Of a stretch of 64,000 nt of DNA, positions 1 to 9,800 are shown one piece after another. The notes below the pieces were generated by a model that saw nothing but the letters and a program-made list of their open reading frames with translations, searched no databases and was not told where the DNA came from. Origin of the DNA: JASBZA01 sp964345295 (lineage in GTDB: Bacteria > Bacillota > Clostridia > Saccharofermentanales > Fastidiosipilaceae); NCBI GenBank assembly GCA_964345295.1, contig CAYFQG010000004.1:17465-81464 (forward strand). Reading direction: 5' to 3'. Position 1 is the stretch's first letter, and every line of letters begins with the position of its first letter. Both the position numbers and the translations under genes were made by a program.

Positions 1-2
1 GT

Positions 3-458
3 CATTTCGACTTGCTGCCTAAGAAGGAAGTTGCCAGCTTGAACTTAGAGCACGAGAAGCTGGAAAAGAACCTGGGCGGTATTAAGGACATGAAGCGTCT
101 GCCTGATGCTCTTTTCGTCGTTGACCCCGGCAAGGAATATATTGCGGTTGCTGAAGCCAGAAGCTTGAATATTCCGATTGTCGCTATTGTCGACACCAAC
201 TGCAATCCCGACTTGATTGACTATGTCATCCCCGGTAATGATGATGCTATCCGTGCGGTTAAGCTCATGGCTTCCGTCATGGCCGATGCTGTCTTAGAAG
301 GCAAGCAGGGTCTGCAAGAGAACATGGCATCCGAGCAGGAAGCTCAGATGGCCGAGTCTGAAGGCGATGACACCCCCGAATTGGACTTCTTTGGTGATGA
401 TGAAGCGGACGAAGATTACAACGACTTCGACGACTCTGACGAAGACGACAACGAATAA
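3..458 (+). CDS. rpsB: 30S ribosomal protein S2 (5' end outside window)
   Basis: C-terminal ~152 residues of ribosomal protein S2, a small-subunit protein that helps recruit S1 or mRNA. The visible part starts inside the conserved FDLLPKKEV segment (near residue 124 in Bacillus S2) and continues through LGGIKDMKRLPDALFVVD, IAVAEARSLNIPIVAIVDT and IPGNDDAIRAVKL, all hallmark S2 blocks. The reading frame is open to the window edge, so about 120 residues are missing by truncation, not mutation. Odd feature: after the usual end of the fold (near EGKQG) there is a tail of about 50 residues, the last 30 very rich in Asp and Glu. tsf follows after 47 bp, the normal rpsB-tsf arrangement. Confidence 0.97.
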   Translation, partial: HFDLLPKKEVASLNLEHEKLEKNLGGIKDMKRLPDALFVVDPGKEYIAVAEARSLNIPIVAIVDTNCNPDLIDYVIPGNDDAIRAVKLMASVMADAVLEGKQGLQENMASEQEAQMAESEGDDTPELDFFGDDEADEDYNDFDDSDEDDNE

Positions 459-505
459 GACGAAGTCCTAAGAAATAGAAGATTATAGAGAAGGAGTTAG
501 GTGAA

Positions 506-1159
506 ATGGCTAATATTACAGCAGGTATGGTAAAAGAATTACGTGAACGCACCGGCGCCGGTATGATGGACTGCAAGAAGGCCTTGATTGAGGTCGGCGG
601 TGATATGGATAAGGCTGAAGATTGGCTGCGTGAGCAAGGTGTATTAAACTCCGCTAAGAAGAGCTCCAGAATTACAGCTGAAGGTATTGTTGATTCTTAT
701 ATCCACATGGGCGGCCGTGTCGGTGTTTTGATTGAAGTTAATATCGAGACCGACTTCGCTGCCAGAAACGAGAAGTTCCGTAACTTGGTTAAGGACTTGG
801 CTATGCAGGTTGCTGCTATGAATCCTAAGTATGTCTCCAGAGAAGACGTACCCGAGGATGTCTTGAACCACGAGATGGATCTGATCCGTAACGAGGCGCT
901 GAATTCCGGCAAGCCCGAGAAGGTGGTTGACCATATTGTTAAGGGCAGAATTGAGAAGTTCTATTCCGAGTCTTGCTTGTTAGACCAAGCCTTTATTAAG
1001 GACGAAGATAAGACAGTGGAAACCGTCGTTAAGGAATTGATTTCCGAAATCGGTGAGAACATTAAGGTTCGTCGCTTTACCCGTTACGAGATGGGTGAAG
1101 GTTTGGAGAAGAAGGAAGAAGACTTTGCAGCCGAAGTTCAAAAAGCGGTGCAGGGGTAA
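506..1159 (+). CDS. tsf: Elongation factor Ts, short form
   Basis: Guanine nucleotide exchange factor for EF-Tu. The N-terminal UBA-like domain (residues 1-50: VKELRERTGAGMMDCKKAL) is followed by the core with the ETDFAARNEKF motif, which inserts into EF-Tu. At 217 residues it is clearly shorter than the ~290-residue Bacillus or E. coli protein and looks like the compact form with one core subdomain, known in several bacterial groups; the ends look intact. The start has a good ribosome binding site (AAGGAG, about 10 bases upstream). Cotranscribed with rpsB; a strong terminator-like hairpin lies 26 bp after the stop. Confidence 0.96.
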   Translation: MANITAGMVKELRERTGAGMMDCKKALIEVGGDMDKAEDWLREQGVLNSAKKSSRITAEGIVDSYIHMGGRVGVLIEVNIETDFAARNEKFRNLVKDLAMQVAAMNPKYVSREDVPEDVLNHEMDLIRNEALNSGKPEKVVDHIVKGRIEKFYSESCLLDQAFIKDEDKTVETVVKELISEIGENIKVRRFTRYEMGEGLEKKEEDFAAEVQKAVQG

Positions 1160-1185
1160 ACGTTCTCCGGCATAAATAAATTTGA

Positions 1186-1220
1186 GTGTCTCGGGCCTCC
1201 GGGCTTGGGACACTTTTTTT
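1186..1220 (+). terminator. Rho-independent terminator after tsf
   Basis: A 12-bp stem (GTGTCTCGGGCC with GGGCTTGGGACAC, some G-U pairs) and a tiny loop is followed by seven T residues. It ends only 22 bp before the pyrH ATG, so the downstream gene has no room for its own promoter after the hairpin. Confidence 0.85.
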
Positions 1221-1242
1221 GTAAAAAATTAAGGAGGATGAG

Positions 1243-1983
1243 ATGGATCAGCTAAAAGAGACTCAAAATCAGTTAGGGAAAAGTCGTTACAAAAGGATTT
1301 TACTGAAGCTGTCCGGAGAAGTTTTGGCCGGTGAAAAGGGAGCCGGAATCGACATGGACAAGGTGACGCAAATCAGCCGGTCAATTTGCGCTTTGTACGA
1401 TCTGGGCGTGGAACTGGCCGTTGTTGTAGGCGGCGGTAATATCTGGCGAGGTAGGACTTCGGAAGGTATGGATAGGGTCACCGCAGACCACATGGGTATG
1501 CTGGCCACGTCCATCAATGCTTTGGCCTTGTCCGATGCGATTTTGCAATTGAACCATGATACCAGGGTTATGAGCGCCATCGCCATGCAAGAAATTGCCG
1601 AGACCTATATTAGAAAAAGAGCTCTCCGTCACATGGAAAAGGGAAGAATCGTCATTTTTGCCTGTGGTATCGGTAATCCCTATTTCTCTACCGACACTAC
1701 GGCGGCTCTTCGTGCAGCTGAAATTGGGGCAGATGTTATTTTTAAGGCGACGAATGTTGACGGTATTTTCGACAAGGATCCTAAGCGCTTTGCTGATGCC
1801 AAACTTTATTCTAAGCTGACCCATCAGGATGTTTTGCAGAAAGAACTGCGCGTGATGGATGCTACGGCAGCAGCTTTATGTCGCGATAACCATATCGATA
1901 TTGCGGTTTTTAACCTCGACCCACCCGAGAACATCGTCAAGATGGCTTTGGGCGAATTGGAAAAATCGACTTTAGTCTATTAA
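1243..1983 (+). CDS. pyrH: UMP kinase
   Basis: Phosphorylates UMP to UDP in pyrimidine nucleotide synthesis; bacterial UMP kinase belongs to the amino-acid kinase fold, not the NMP kinase fold. Visible motifs are ILLKLSGEVLAGEKGAGID (ATP/phosphate site), VVGGGNIWRGR, DHMGMLATSINALAL and GIGNPYFSTDTTAALRA (UMP-binding C-terminal lobe). At 246 residues it is a normal length with a ~15-residue N-terminal extension. An AAGGAGG ribosome binding site lies 5 bp before the ATG. It sits between tsf and frr as in most Firmicutes; expression probably depends on read-through of the preceding terminator. Confidence 0.97.
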   Translation: MDQLKETQNQLGKSRYKRILLKLSGEVLAGEKGAGIDMDKVTQISRSICALYDLGVELAVVVGGGNIWRGRTSEGMDRVTADHMGMLATSINALALSDAILQLNHDTRVMSAIAMQEIAETYIRKRALRHMEKGRIVIFACGIGNPYFSTDTTAALRAAEIGADVIFKATNVDGIFDKDPKRFADAKLYSKLTHQDVLQKELRVMDATAAALCRDNHIDIAVFNLDPPENIVKMALGELEKSTLVY

Positions 1984-1995
1984 TTACTTATTCAA

Positions 1996-2004
1996 TGCTA
2001 TAAT
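1996..2004 (+). promoter_or_regulatory. Extended -10 promoter before frr
   Basis: TGC directly followed by a perfect TATAAT gives an extended -10 element 40 bp before the frr start. No good -35 hexamer is seen at 17 bp. It suggests frr and the genes after it can be transcribed independently of pyrH. Confidence 0.5.
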
Positions 2005-2043
2005 CTATGCATTACGAAGTATTTCAAGGTGGAGGTTAATACT

Positions 2044-2610
2044 ATGAGTACACTTACACAAGACACTTATAAGTCTTACGAGGAGAGAATGCAGACCAGT
2101 CTTTCTTACTTGCAAGAAGACCTCAATACGGTCAGAGCCGGTCGGGCTAATCCCAGGGTTTTGGACCAGATTCATGTTTCTTATTACGGTGTAGATACAG
2201 CTTTGAATCAGGTAGCGGCTATTTCCGTACCTGAAGCCAGACAGCTTCTGATTGCTCCTTGGGACAAGACACTTTTGAAGGAAATCGAAAAGGCTATCCA
2301 GGCATCCGATATCGGCATTAACCCGCAAAACGACGGCAGCCAGATCCGTCTGACTTTCCCCGCTTTGACCGAAGAGAGAAGAAAAGACTTGACCAAGCAG
2401 GTTAATAAGATGGGTGAGGAGACCAAGGTTGCTATCCGTAACATCCGTCGTGATTTCCTGGATATGGCTAAGAAACTTCAGAAGAATGCCGATATTTCCG
2501 AAGACCAGTACCATGATTCGGAAACGAAGATTCAGGAGCTGACCGACAAGTATACGGGCGAAGTCGATAAGATGGTTTCTTCTAAGTCCGAAGAACTGAT
2601 GGCCATCTAG
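2044..2610 (+). CDS. frr: Ribosome recycling factor
   Basis: Splits post-termination ribosomes together with EF-G. The protein is 188 residues from the ATG at 2044 (family about 185). Family blocks include LQEDLNTVRAGRANP, which contains the conserved RTGRA-like helix end, and IRRDFLDMAKKLQKN. A longer frame begins with a GTG at 2029, but that codon lies inside the GGTGGAGG ribosome binding site used by the ATG, so 2044 is the start chosen. It follows pyrH after 60 bp that include a -10 element and precedes uppS. Confidence 0.97.
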   Translation: MSTLTQDTYKSYEERMQTSLSYLQEDLNTVRAGRANPRVLDQIHVSYYGVDTALNQVAAISVPEARQLLIAPWDKTLLKEIEKAIQASDIGINPQNDGSQIRLTFPALTEERRKDLTKQVNKMGEETKVAIRNIRRDFLDMAKKLQKNADISEDQYHDSETKIQELTDKYTGEVDKMVSSKSEELMAI

Positions 2611-2638
2611 TCCTTTTATAGGGAGAAGAAGACTTCAC

Positions 2639-3376
2639 ATGTGGAAGTTCTTTAGAAAAAAGAAAAAGAATGCGGATATGCCTGAGACCTACGTGGTTCC
2701 CGGGCATATCGCTATTATTATGGACGGTAACGGCAGGTGGGCCAAAAAGCGCGGCCTGTCCAGGTCTTACGGTCATCGGGCCGGTGGCGAGACCTTGCGA
2801 AAAATCGTCTATGCAGCCAGAGATTTGGGTGTTCAATACCTTACCGTCTATGCCTTTTCAACAGAGAATTGGAAAAGGCCTCAGGAAGAAGTCGATAAAA
2901 TCATGGAGATTTTTATGGACTTCTTTAACCGTTATCAAGACGAGTTCTCGAAGATTAAATGCCGGGTACGTTTCATGGGGCGCGAAGAGGGTATTCCCGC
3001 CGACGTCATGGAAACCATCCGCAAGATTGAAAAGGTCACCGAGACAGGCGACCAGATTCAGCTGAATGTTGCCTTTAACTACGGAGGCAGGCAAGAAGTT
3101 CTGGATGCCGTGACGAAAATGATGGCCCAAGAAGACCGGCCTCCTCTTATAGACGAAGCCTACTTTAAACAATTTCTTTATTTACCGGACGTACCGGATC
3201 CCGACCTTATCATCCGATCCAGCGGAGAAATGCGAACGTCTAATTTTCTCATATGGGAGTCGGCCTATAGCGAGTTTTGGGTATCCGATATTCTGTGGCC
3301 GGATTTTACGGGTGAGGACCTCAAGCAGGCTGTCTTGGACTATAATAATCGGCATAGAAGATATGGAGGTTTATAA
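2639..3376 (+). CDS. uppS: Isoprenyl (undecaprenyl) diphosphate synthase
   Basis: Cis-prenyltransferase that builds undecaprenyl diphosphate, the lipid carrier for peptidoglycan. The catalytic Asp is in HIAIIMDGNGRWAKKRG (Asp29). It is followed by the GHRAGG diphosphate-binding segment, YAFSTENWKRP and DLIIRSSGEMRTSNF (about residues 192-206). Most homologues have RTSGE-R-LSNF, so the RSSGEMRTSN version is a slight variant. At 245 residues the length is normal. The stop codon abuts the cdsA ATG directly, and the cdsA ribosome binding site lies inside uppS, which points to coupled translation. Confidence 0.96.
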   Translation: MWKFFRKKKKNADMPETYVVPGHIAIIMDGNGRWAKKRGLSRSYGHRAGGETLRKIVYAARDLGVQYLTVYAFSTENWKRPQEEVDKIMEIFMDFFNRYQDEFSKIKCRVRFMGREEGIPADVMETIRKIEKVTETGDQIQLNVAFNYGGRQEVLDAVTKMMAQEDRPPLIDEAYFKQFLYLPDVPDPDLIIRSSGEMRTSNFLIWESAYSEFWVSDILWPDFTGEDLKQAVLDYNNRHRRYGGL

Positions 3377-4312
3377 ATGGTTAAGCAAAGAGTTGTAACG
3401 GGTGCTATCTTTTTTGCCATCTTACTGGCTTTTCTAATTGCATCTATTTGGCTTCCTCTGGCTATGGTCATCTATTTTCTCATAGTGGCCGTCATAGGAT
3501 CGCTGGAATTGGGTCATGCCTTAAGAAACAAGTTCACGCCTCTATCCTATGTCTCTATTGTTATCGGAAGTCTCACTATGTTGACGCCTTGCCTGGTTTG
3601 GTATGCCTACAGGACTTTAGGCAGGTGGCATATTTTGAAAAAGGCCGATTTGCCTTACGGACCCGAAGCTTCCACGAATTTCATCTGGCTCCTGGGTTTC
3701 GGCAGCTTGGTTTTCCTTCTGTGTTTCGTACTCTATGCCATGATTAATATAGGCCTTAAGATTGTTAGAAAAGGGCCGGATCACTTACCTCATGCCGTAG
3801 CCGAATGTTCTACGGCCTTTACGGTGGCTCTACCTTTAAGTGCCGTTGTTTTATTCCAGTTTGCTATTCCGCATGGGTATTTCTGGCTATTGTATGCCCT
3901 GGTAACACCTATGATTGTAGATGTTTCTGCCTATTATGCCGGTTCTTATTTCGGCAAGAAGAAAATGCTTCCCGAAGTGAGTCCCAACAAGACCTGGATG
4001 GGCTTTATAGCAGGTCTGGCCGGTTCGGTCGTCTTCAGCTTAATCTATTTTCTGATTTTCTTCAGAGGCGGTTTCCCCCTGATGTCTGCTAAGCAAATCG
4101 TTCCTTACAGCCTTCTCACCGGCCTTATCATTGGCCTGGGTGCCCAAGTCGGTGACTGGGTATTTTCTTCCATTAAGCGTTGGTGCGGGATTAAAGACTT
4201 TTCCAAGCTCCTACCCGGGCACGGCGGCATCATGGACCGTTTTGATTCGGTCTTTTATTCCTTGCCTTTGACCATGCTGATGGCTTTTTTCTTCTACCTC
4301 CTGAAGCGCTAA
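3377..4312 (+). CDS. cdsA: Phosphatidate cytidylyltransferase
   Basis: Integral membrane enzyme that makes CDP-diacylglycerol from phosphatidic acid and CTP, the entry point to phospholipid synthesis. The 311-residue protein has about seven hydrophobic segments and ends with the family signature SSIKRWCGIKDFSKLLPGHG followed by GIMDRFDS, which carries the metal-binding Asp residues. SPNKTWMGFIAG is a second conserved block. It starts at the base after the uppS stop, with GGAGG upstream. It is followed by dxr after 15 bp. Confidence 0.95.
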   Translation: MVKQRVVTGAIFFAILLAFLIASIWLPLAMVIYFLIVAVIGSLELGHALRNKFTPLSYVSIVIGSLTMLTPCLVWYAYRTLGRWHILKKADLPYGPEASTNFIWLLGFGSLVFLLCFVLYAMINIGLKIVRKGPDHLPHAVAECSTAFTVALPLSAVVLFQFAIPHGYFWLLYALVTPMIVDVSAYYAGSYFGKKKMLPEVSPNKTWMGFIAGLAGSVVFSLIYFLIFFRGGFPLMSAKQIVPYSLLTGLIIGLGAQVGDWVFSSIKRWCGIKDFSKLLPGHGGIMDRFDSVFYSLPLTMLMAFFFYLLKR

Positions 4313-4327
4313 GAGGAGGTGTACTAA

Positions 4328-5497
4328 ATGAAACGTATAGGTATTTTGGGCTCTACCGGCTCTATAGGACGGCAGACCGTTGAGGTATGTCGTTTTCTGG
4401 ACTATCCGGTTGCCTTTTTAACCGCCAAGACATCGGCGGATCTTTTGTTTGAACAGGCCAGAGTTTTAAAACCGCAAGTATTAGTTTTAGAAGATGAAAG
4501 TAAGGCTGAGGCTTTAAAAGAAAAGGTAAGAGCCGCAGGCTTAGACTGCCGGGTAGAGGCGGGCAGACAGGCTTTAATCGAAGTGGCCAAACGCCCCGGT
4601 GTCGATATGGTTCTGTCTTCCATGGTCGGTATGGCCGGCTTGGAACCCACCCTGGCGGCCTTAGAATCCGGTATCGATGTGGCTTTGGCCAATAAAGAAA
4701 CCCTGGTCGTGGGAGGCGACTTGGTCGTCAAGACTGCCCGGGACCATGGCGCAAAACTTTATCCGGTAGACAGTGAGCATTCAGCCATATGGCAGGCTTT
4801 GGCCGGCGGTAAAAAAGACGAGTTATATAAGATTTTTCTCACCTGTTCGGGAGGCCCTTTCAGAGGCAAGAAAAAAGAAGACTTGGCCCATGTGACGGCC
4901 GAGGAAGCTTTGAACCACCCGACTTGGAAAATGGGCGGCAAAATTACCATTGACTCGGCTACTTTGATGAATAAGGCCTTCGAACTCATAGAGGCTTGCT
5001 ATCTTTTTGATGTCGATGAGGACGCAGTTGAAGTGGTTGTCCATCCCGAATCCATTATCCATTCCATGGTGGAGTTTAATGACCATTCGGTTTTGGCCCA
5101 GCTGGGTGTAACCGATATGCGCCTGCCCATTCAATATGCTTTGACTTATCCGGAGCGGATGGATTCTCTTACACCCGCTTTCGACCCCTTTAATGCTAAG
5201 GCCCACCGGCTCAGCTTTGAACCGGTTGACGAAGAGACCTTTCCCAGCATTGCTTGGGCCAGACAGGCCTGGCAAAAAGGGCAAGGAACGAGTATTATTT
5301 TAAACGCTGCCAATGAAGTGGCGGTAGAATATTTTTTGGCCGGCAAGATTTCCTTCTTGGCTATATGGGAGATTATCCGGCATTGTCTGGAAAAGATTAC
5401 GGCCCCCAAGGGCTTTAATCTTTATAATTTAGAAGATATTTTGGCCCTGGACCTGGAGACTAGGAGAGAAGCCGGACTAAGGGCCGACCGTTTATAA
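4328..5497 (+). CDS. dxr: 1-deoxy-D-xylulose-5-phosphate reductoisomerase
   Basis: Second enzyme of the MEP pathway, NADPH-dependent, supplying isoprenoid precursors used by uppS two genes upstream. The N-terminus GILGSTGSIGRQTVEV is the NADPH-binding loop. The metal site lies in YPVDSEHSAIWQ (about residues 147-150), followed by LTCSGGPFRGK (family LTASGGPF), NHPTWKMGGKITIDSATLMN and VVHPESIIHSMVEF. It is full length at 389 residues. Ribosome binding site AGAGGAGG sits just before the start. Confidence 0.97.
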   Translation: MKRIGILGSTGSIGRQTVEVCRFLDYPVAFLTAKTSADLLFEQARVLKPQVLVLEDESKAEALKEKVRAAGLDCRVEAGRQALIEVAKRPGVDMVLSSMVGMAGLEPTLAALESGIDVALANKETLVVGGDLVVKTARDHGAKLYPVDSEHSAIWQALAGGKKDELYKIFLTCSGGPFRGKKKEDLAHVTAEEALNHPTWKMGGKITIDSATLMNKAFELIEACYLFDVDEDAVEVVVHPESIIHSMVEFNDHSVLAQLGVTDMRLPIQYALTYPERMDSLTPAFDPFNAKAHRLSFEPVDEETFPSIAWARQAWQKGQGTSIILNAANEVAVEYFLAGKISFLAIWEIIRHCLEKITAPKGFNLYNLEDILALDLETRREAGLRADRL

Positions 5498-5525
5498 GCT
5501 TATATAGTGGGAGAACTTTATATTT

Positions 5526-6854
5526 ATGAGTAGACTCTTAGGGATACTTGTCGCTATTTTGATTTTGAGTTTAATGCTCTTTTTGCATGAGCTGGGCCAC
5601 TTCCTCATGGGAAGGAAGCTGGGCTTTACTGTTGTGGAGTTCAGCATTTTTATGGGACCCAGACTTTTTTCTTTTGAGAAAAACGGTATTCGCTATTCGT
5701 TGAAGGCCATACCTTTAGGAGCCTCGGTAGAATTTTCCGGTGAGTACCCCGAAGAGAACGAAGACTATGTGCTGAAAAAGGGCGATTTTTACGAAAGACC
5801 ACGCTGGGCCAGGGCCTTGACGCTCTTGGCCGGTCCTTTGATGAATATCCTAACGGCTCTAATTGTCTTTATCATTTTATTTTCCGTCACGGGTTTTGCA
5901 AAAACACGCATTGCCGATATTGATTCGGGCAGTTTGGCCCAAGAAGCCGGTATGAAGGCAGGGGAACAAATCCTCTCCATTGACGGATACAAAGTCCGAA
6001 CCGATTTAGACTTTGGCATCGGCCAGATGGTTTTGGATCCGACCCAGGCCAAGGAGCCCGGTTCCAACTACATAATTCTTACTAAAGACCCCCAGACGGG
6101 TGAAGAGAAGTCTTACGAGATTAAGCCTCGTATGGAAGATTCTTATGTCTTCGGTATTGTTATGGATTTTTCGGATAATAAGAATATTATTTCCACTATC
6201 GATAAGGAGATTAACCCTCATGCCGGAGCCTTTGTCCCGGGTGACGAAATTCTAAAAGTCGATGGCAAGGAAGTAAATCCCACTAATTTGATCCCCACAC
6301 TTAGGGCCAGCAGTTCGGATAGCGAAAGGACCTTTACGATTAACAGAGGCGGCAAGACCAAGGATATTCAGGTCAAGCCTAGCGCGGTTCCGGGGCCGGT
6401 GCCTTTGGGCGTTTCTCTGACCTTGGTTCAAAAGCCCGGCTTTAGTGTCGTGCCTTATACTTTTCAATATATGTGGTCCTATCTTAAGGGAACCGGTAAG
6501 GTCCTGGGCCAAGTTTTCCAGGGCCGAGCCAGAGCTCAAGATACGCTGACCGGGCCCGTGGGCATTGTCTCGGTTTTCTCGGGTGTGGTGACTTCTGAGT
6601 TTAATGTGGGCCTTAAGCTGATTCAGATTTTCAATCTCTTTGCCGTAATCTCTTTAGCCCTGGGCGCGACCAATCTCTTGCCCATCCCGCCGCTCGACGG
6701 AGGCCAGCTCCTCTTACTTATCATTGAGTCTATTCGCAGGAAGCGTTTAAGCCTTAAAGCGCAGAATATCGTGACCATGATCGGAGTGGTCTTCGTCCTA
6801 GGTCTGGCCGCTTTAGCTTTAGGATTCGACATATTGAGGATCTTCAAGAAATAA
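5526..6854 (+). CDS. rseP: RseP/RasP-type site-2 intramembrane metalloprotease
   Basis: Membrane zinc protease that cleaves transmembrane segments of anti-sigma factors and remnant signal peptides. HELGHF at residues 21-26 is the zinc motif in the first membrane helix. A PDZ domain occupies the middle (around 125-290, possibly two repeats), and NLLPIPPLDGG near residue 387 supplies the third zinc ligand in the LDG motif. At 442 residues it is normal. The ribosome binding site (GGGAG) is weak and distant. Its TAA stop overlaps the polC ATG by one base (TAATG), so the two are translationally coupled. It occupies the usual dxr-rseP position. Confidence 0.94.
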   Translation: MSRLLGILVAILILSLMLFLHELGHFLMGRKLGFTVVEFSIFMGPRLFSFEKNGIRYSLKAIPLGASVEFSGEYPEENEDYVLKKGDFYERPRWARALTLLAGPLMNILTALIVFIILFSVTGFAKTRIADIDSGSLAQEAGMKAGEQILSIDGYKVRTDLDFGIGQMVLDPTQAKEPGSNYIILTKDPQTGEEKSYEIKPRMEDSYVFGIVMDFSDNKNIISTIDKEINPHAGAFVPGDEILKVDGKEVNPTNLIPTLRASSSDSERTFTINRGGKTKDIQVKPSAVPGPVPLGVSLTLVQKPGFSVVPYTFQYMWSYLKGTGKVLGQVFQGRARAQDTLTGPVGIVSVFSGVVTSEFNVGLKLIQIFNLFAVISLALGATNLLPIPPLDGGQLLLLIIESIRRKRLSLKAQNIVTMIGVVFVLGLAALALGFDILRIFKK

Positions 6855-9800
6855 TGCAGGGCAGAGAGTTTACACAACACCAAGATTTAGGGGACTTATG
6901 CCACAGCCTTTTGGGGAGGAGTCCTGAGTTTTCCACGCCTTCTTTGGCCAAAGCTTTTGAGCTGTGGGAACACAGGATTCAAGGCCTCTATGTGGAGAGC
7001 TTGGATAATCTGGCCATTAAGCTGGAATCCGCCATGCCTGTAGCCGGCAGAGTCTTGTGGGAGCTCGAAACTTATCTGGAGACGCATCTGAAGATTCGTC
7101 AGGTGTCTCTTTATGTTCATTTCTCAACGGAGGCCCGTGACAAGGCGGATTTCTTGTGCCGCCTCCTACCTTGGGCTGCCGAATCGCTCCATGAAGAAGG
7201 TTTCGGTGTTTTCTGCCTGCTTTTACCTCAGATAAAGTGTGAGTCGGAAGGCTCTACCTTATCGATTTCTTTGCCCAAAGATCAGGCTTGTATTTTGGGA
7301 CGTGACCATGTGAAGGCCATGGAACATTTCTATAAGGAACGTTTGGGCCTGGAGATAAATGTTGATTTAAACTTAGTCAGAAGCCAAGATCCGGAAACGG
7401 GCGGTCCGATATTGGACTTGGATCTTTTTTGTTCGGATCGAGATTCTATTATTGACCACCATGTGGAGAAAATTTCCAGAGAGGCACTTTTAAATGGGCC
7501 TGAGCCTCCGGCTCCGCAAGCTCCGCCCAAGCCGACTTACAGCGGCAAGGCCAACACCTCTTATAAAGGACGTTATCAGAAATCGGAGCGCCATATTTGG
7601 GGACGTTTAGACAACAGGCTGGACTTAACACCGCTGGATCAATTGGATGACGAATCGGGTCTGGTTAGTGTTTACGGCTATGTAGCCCAATACGAATCCC
7701 GGTTAGTCAGTAACAATACCAGAGCCCTGGTTAAGTTCTCCATCTACGGCGACCGAGGTGGTATTGCCTGTGTTCTCTTTTTGAAAAATCCGGAAGATGA
7801 GGGCGCTTTGGCCGAAAAAATTTCCAACGGAACCTACATTCGTGCCGACTTGGAAGTATCTTATGACGGTCGTTTTGCCAAAGACTTGCAAGGCAAGGTT
7901 ATCGGTATCGAAGAGGCCGATCCGCCGCCGCCGCGTCAAGATTTTGCCATGGAAAAACGTGTGGAACTCCACCTTCATACCAACATGTCGGCCAAAGACG
8001 GTCATTCCAAGCCGGAAGACCTGGTGGCCCTGGCCGAGCAATTCGGCATGCCTGCTATAGCCATCACCGACCACGGCAATGTCCAAGCCTTTCCCAAGGC
8101 CCAGGACGTCTTGGACAAGCTCAAGGCCAAGGGCTCTAATTTGAAACTCATCCTGGGATCGGAAGTCTACCTGGTAGACGACGGCCGCGGATACTTTGCC
8201 TATGGGGCAGGTGACCTCCCCATGGGAGACAGCTTCGTCGCCCTGGACCTAGAAACGACCGGCCTGGACAAGGATAGTTGCCACATCATTGAGATTGGTG
8301 CCGTGCGTTTTACCCGAGACGAATCCGGTCATTTCTATCCGGGTGAACGCTTCAGTACCATGGTCAACCCCGGTGTGCCCATTCCTACTAAAACAACGGA
8401 AATTACCGGTATCACCCAGGCCATGGTGGACGAAGAAGGTATCGAACCCGGCGAGGCCTTAGAAAAGCTTCATACTTTCTTGGGCAAAGACCCTATCGTC
8501 GGCCATAATGTCCTTTTTGACCTGGGCTTTCTACGCTATGAAGCTTACAGATTAGTAGAATACGAGGAACCCAAGCTCAAGTTTAACCCCTTGGCAATCG
8601 ATACCCTGCCCCTGGCAAGAGGCCTTATAGAAGGTCTTCCTTCTTACAGCCTGGACAAGGTAAGCCAGCGCCTGGGTGTGCCTTTAGAAAGCCATCATCG
8701 GGCCGTGGACGACGCCATTGCGGCGGGCTTTATCTTCGATAAGCTTTGGGCCGACCAAGGCTACATGCCGCTAAGGGATTTAAACCATAAGTTGGGCCAG
8801 AAGGATTTGGCCTATGTCAAAAATTATAAGACCAGACCCTACCACCAGATTCTCCTGGCTAAAAACCAGCTGGGCCTTTATAACCTTTATCGCCTGGTGT
8901 CTTTGTCCCATATTCGTTATTTTAAATCCAGACCCAGAATTCCCAGGTCTGTCTTGGAGTACTACCGTGATGGTCTCATTATCGGGTCTGCCTGCGAAGC
9001 CGGAGAGATTTTTCAGGCGATTCTTGCAACTTATAAGGAAGCACAGGGCAATTACGATAAGGCTTTGGCCCTAATAAACGACAATAAAGACTTAATTAAA
9101 CGGGCCCGCTTCTATGACTATTTGGAAATTCAGCCTTTGGGCAACAATAATTTTATGTTGGAAAAAGAAGGCAATTTTGTAGAGAGCGAGCAAGATTTAA
9201 TGAATTTAAATCGCCTGGTCATTGCTTTGGCCGAGAAAGCCGGCCGACCGGTCGTGGCGACTTGCGACGCCCACTTCCTGAACGAAGAGGATGCCATCTA
9301 CAGAGAAATCTTGCAGGTCGGTTCGGGCTTCGATGCCCAGGAGAACCCAACCAAGCTCTACTTAAGAACGACCGATGAGATGTTGGAAGAGTTTTCCTAC
9401 TTGCCCGAAGACTTGCGCTATGAGGTTGTGGTGACCAACCCCAGAAAGATTGCCGAGTCCATCGACCCCAGAGTTCGCCCTTTCCCTAAGGGAACCTACC
9501 CGCCGCAGATAGCCGAGGCTTCGGAAGACGTGGAGAAGTGGACCTGGGATAAGTGTAAGGACTTATACGAAAAAGACGGTGTCATTCTGCCGGAGATTGA
9601 AGAACGGGTAGAGAAGGAGCTTAGGTCCATTATCGATAACGGCTTCGGCATTATGTATTACATTGCGGCCAAATTAGTTAAATGGACCAACAATGACGGC
9701 TATATCGTAGGGTCCAGAGGTTCGGTCGGCTCTTCCGTGGTGGCTTTCTTATGCGGTATTTCCGAGGTAAACCCACTGCCGGCCCACTATGCCTGTCCCA

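Noticed and set aside
2029..2610. frr starting at GTG 2029
   Set aside because: The GTG is part of the ribosome binding site of the ATG at 2044, which also gives the usual protein length.
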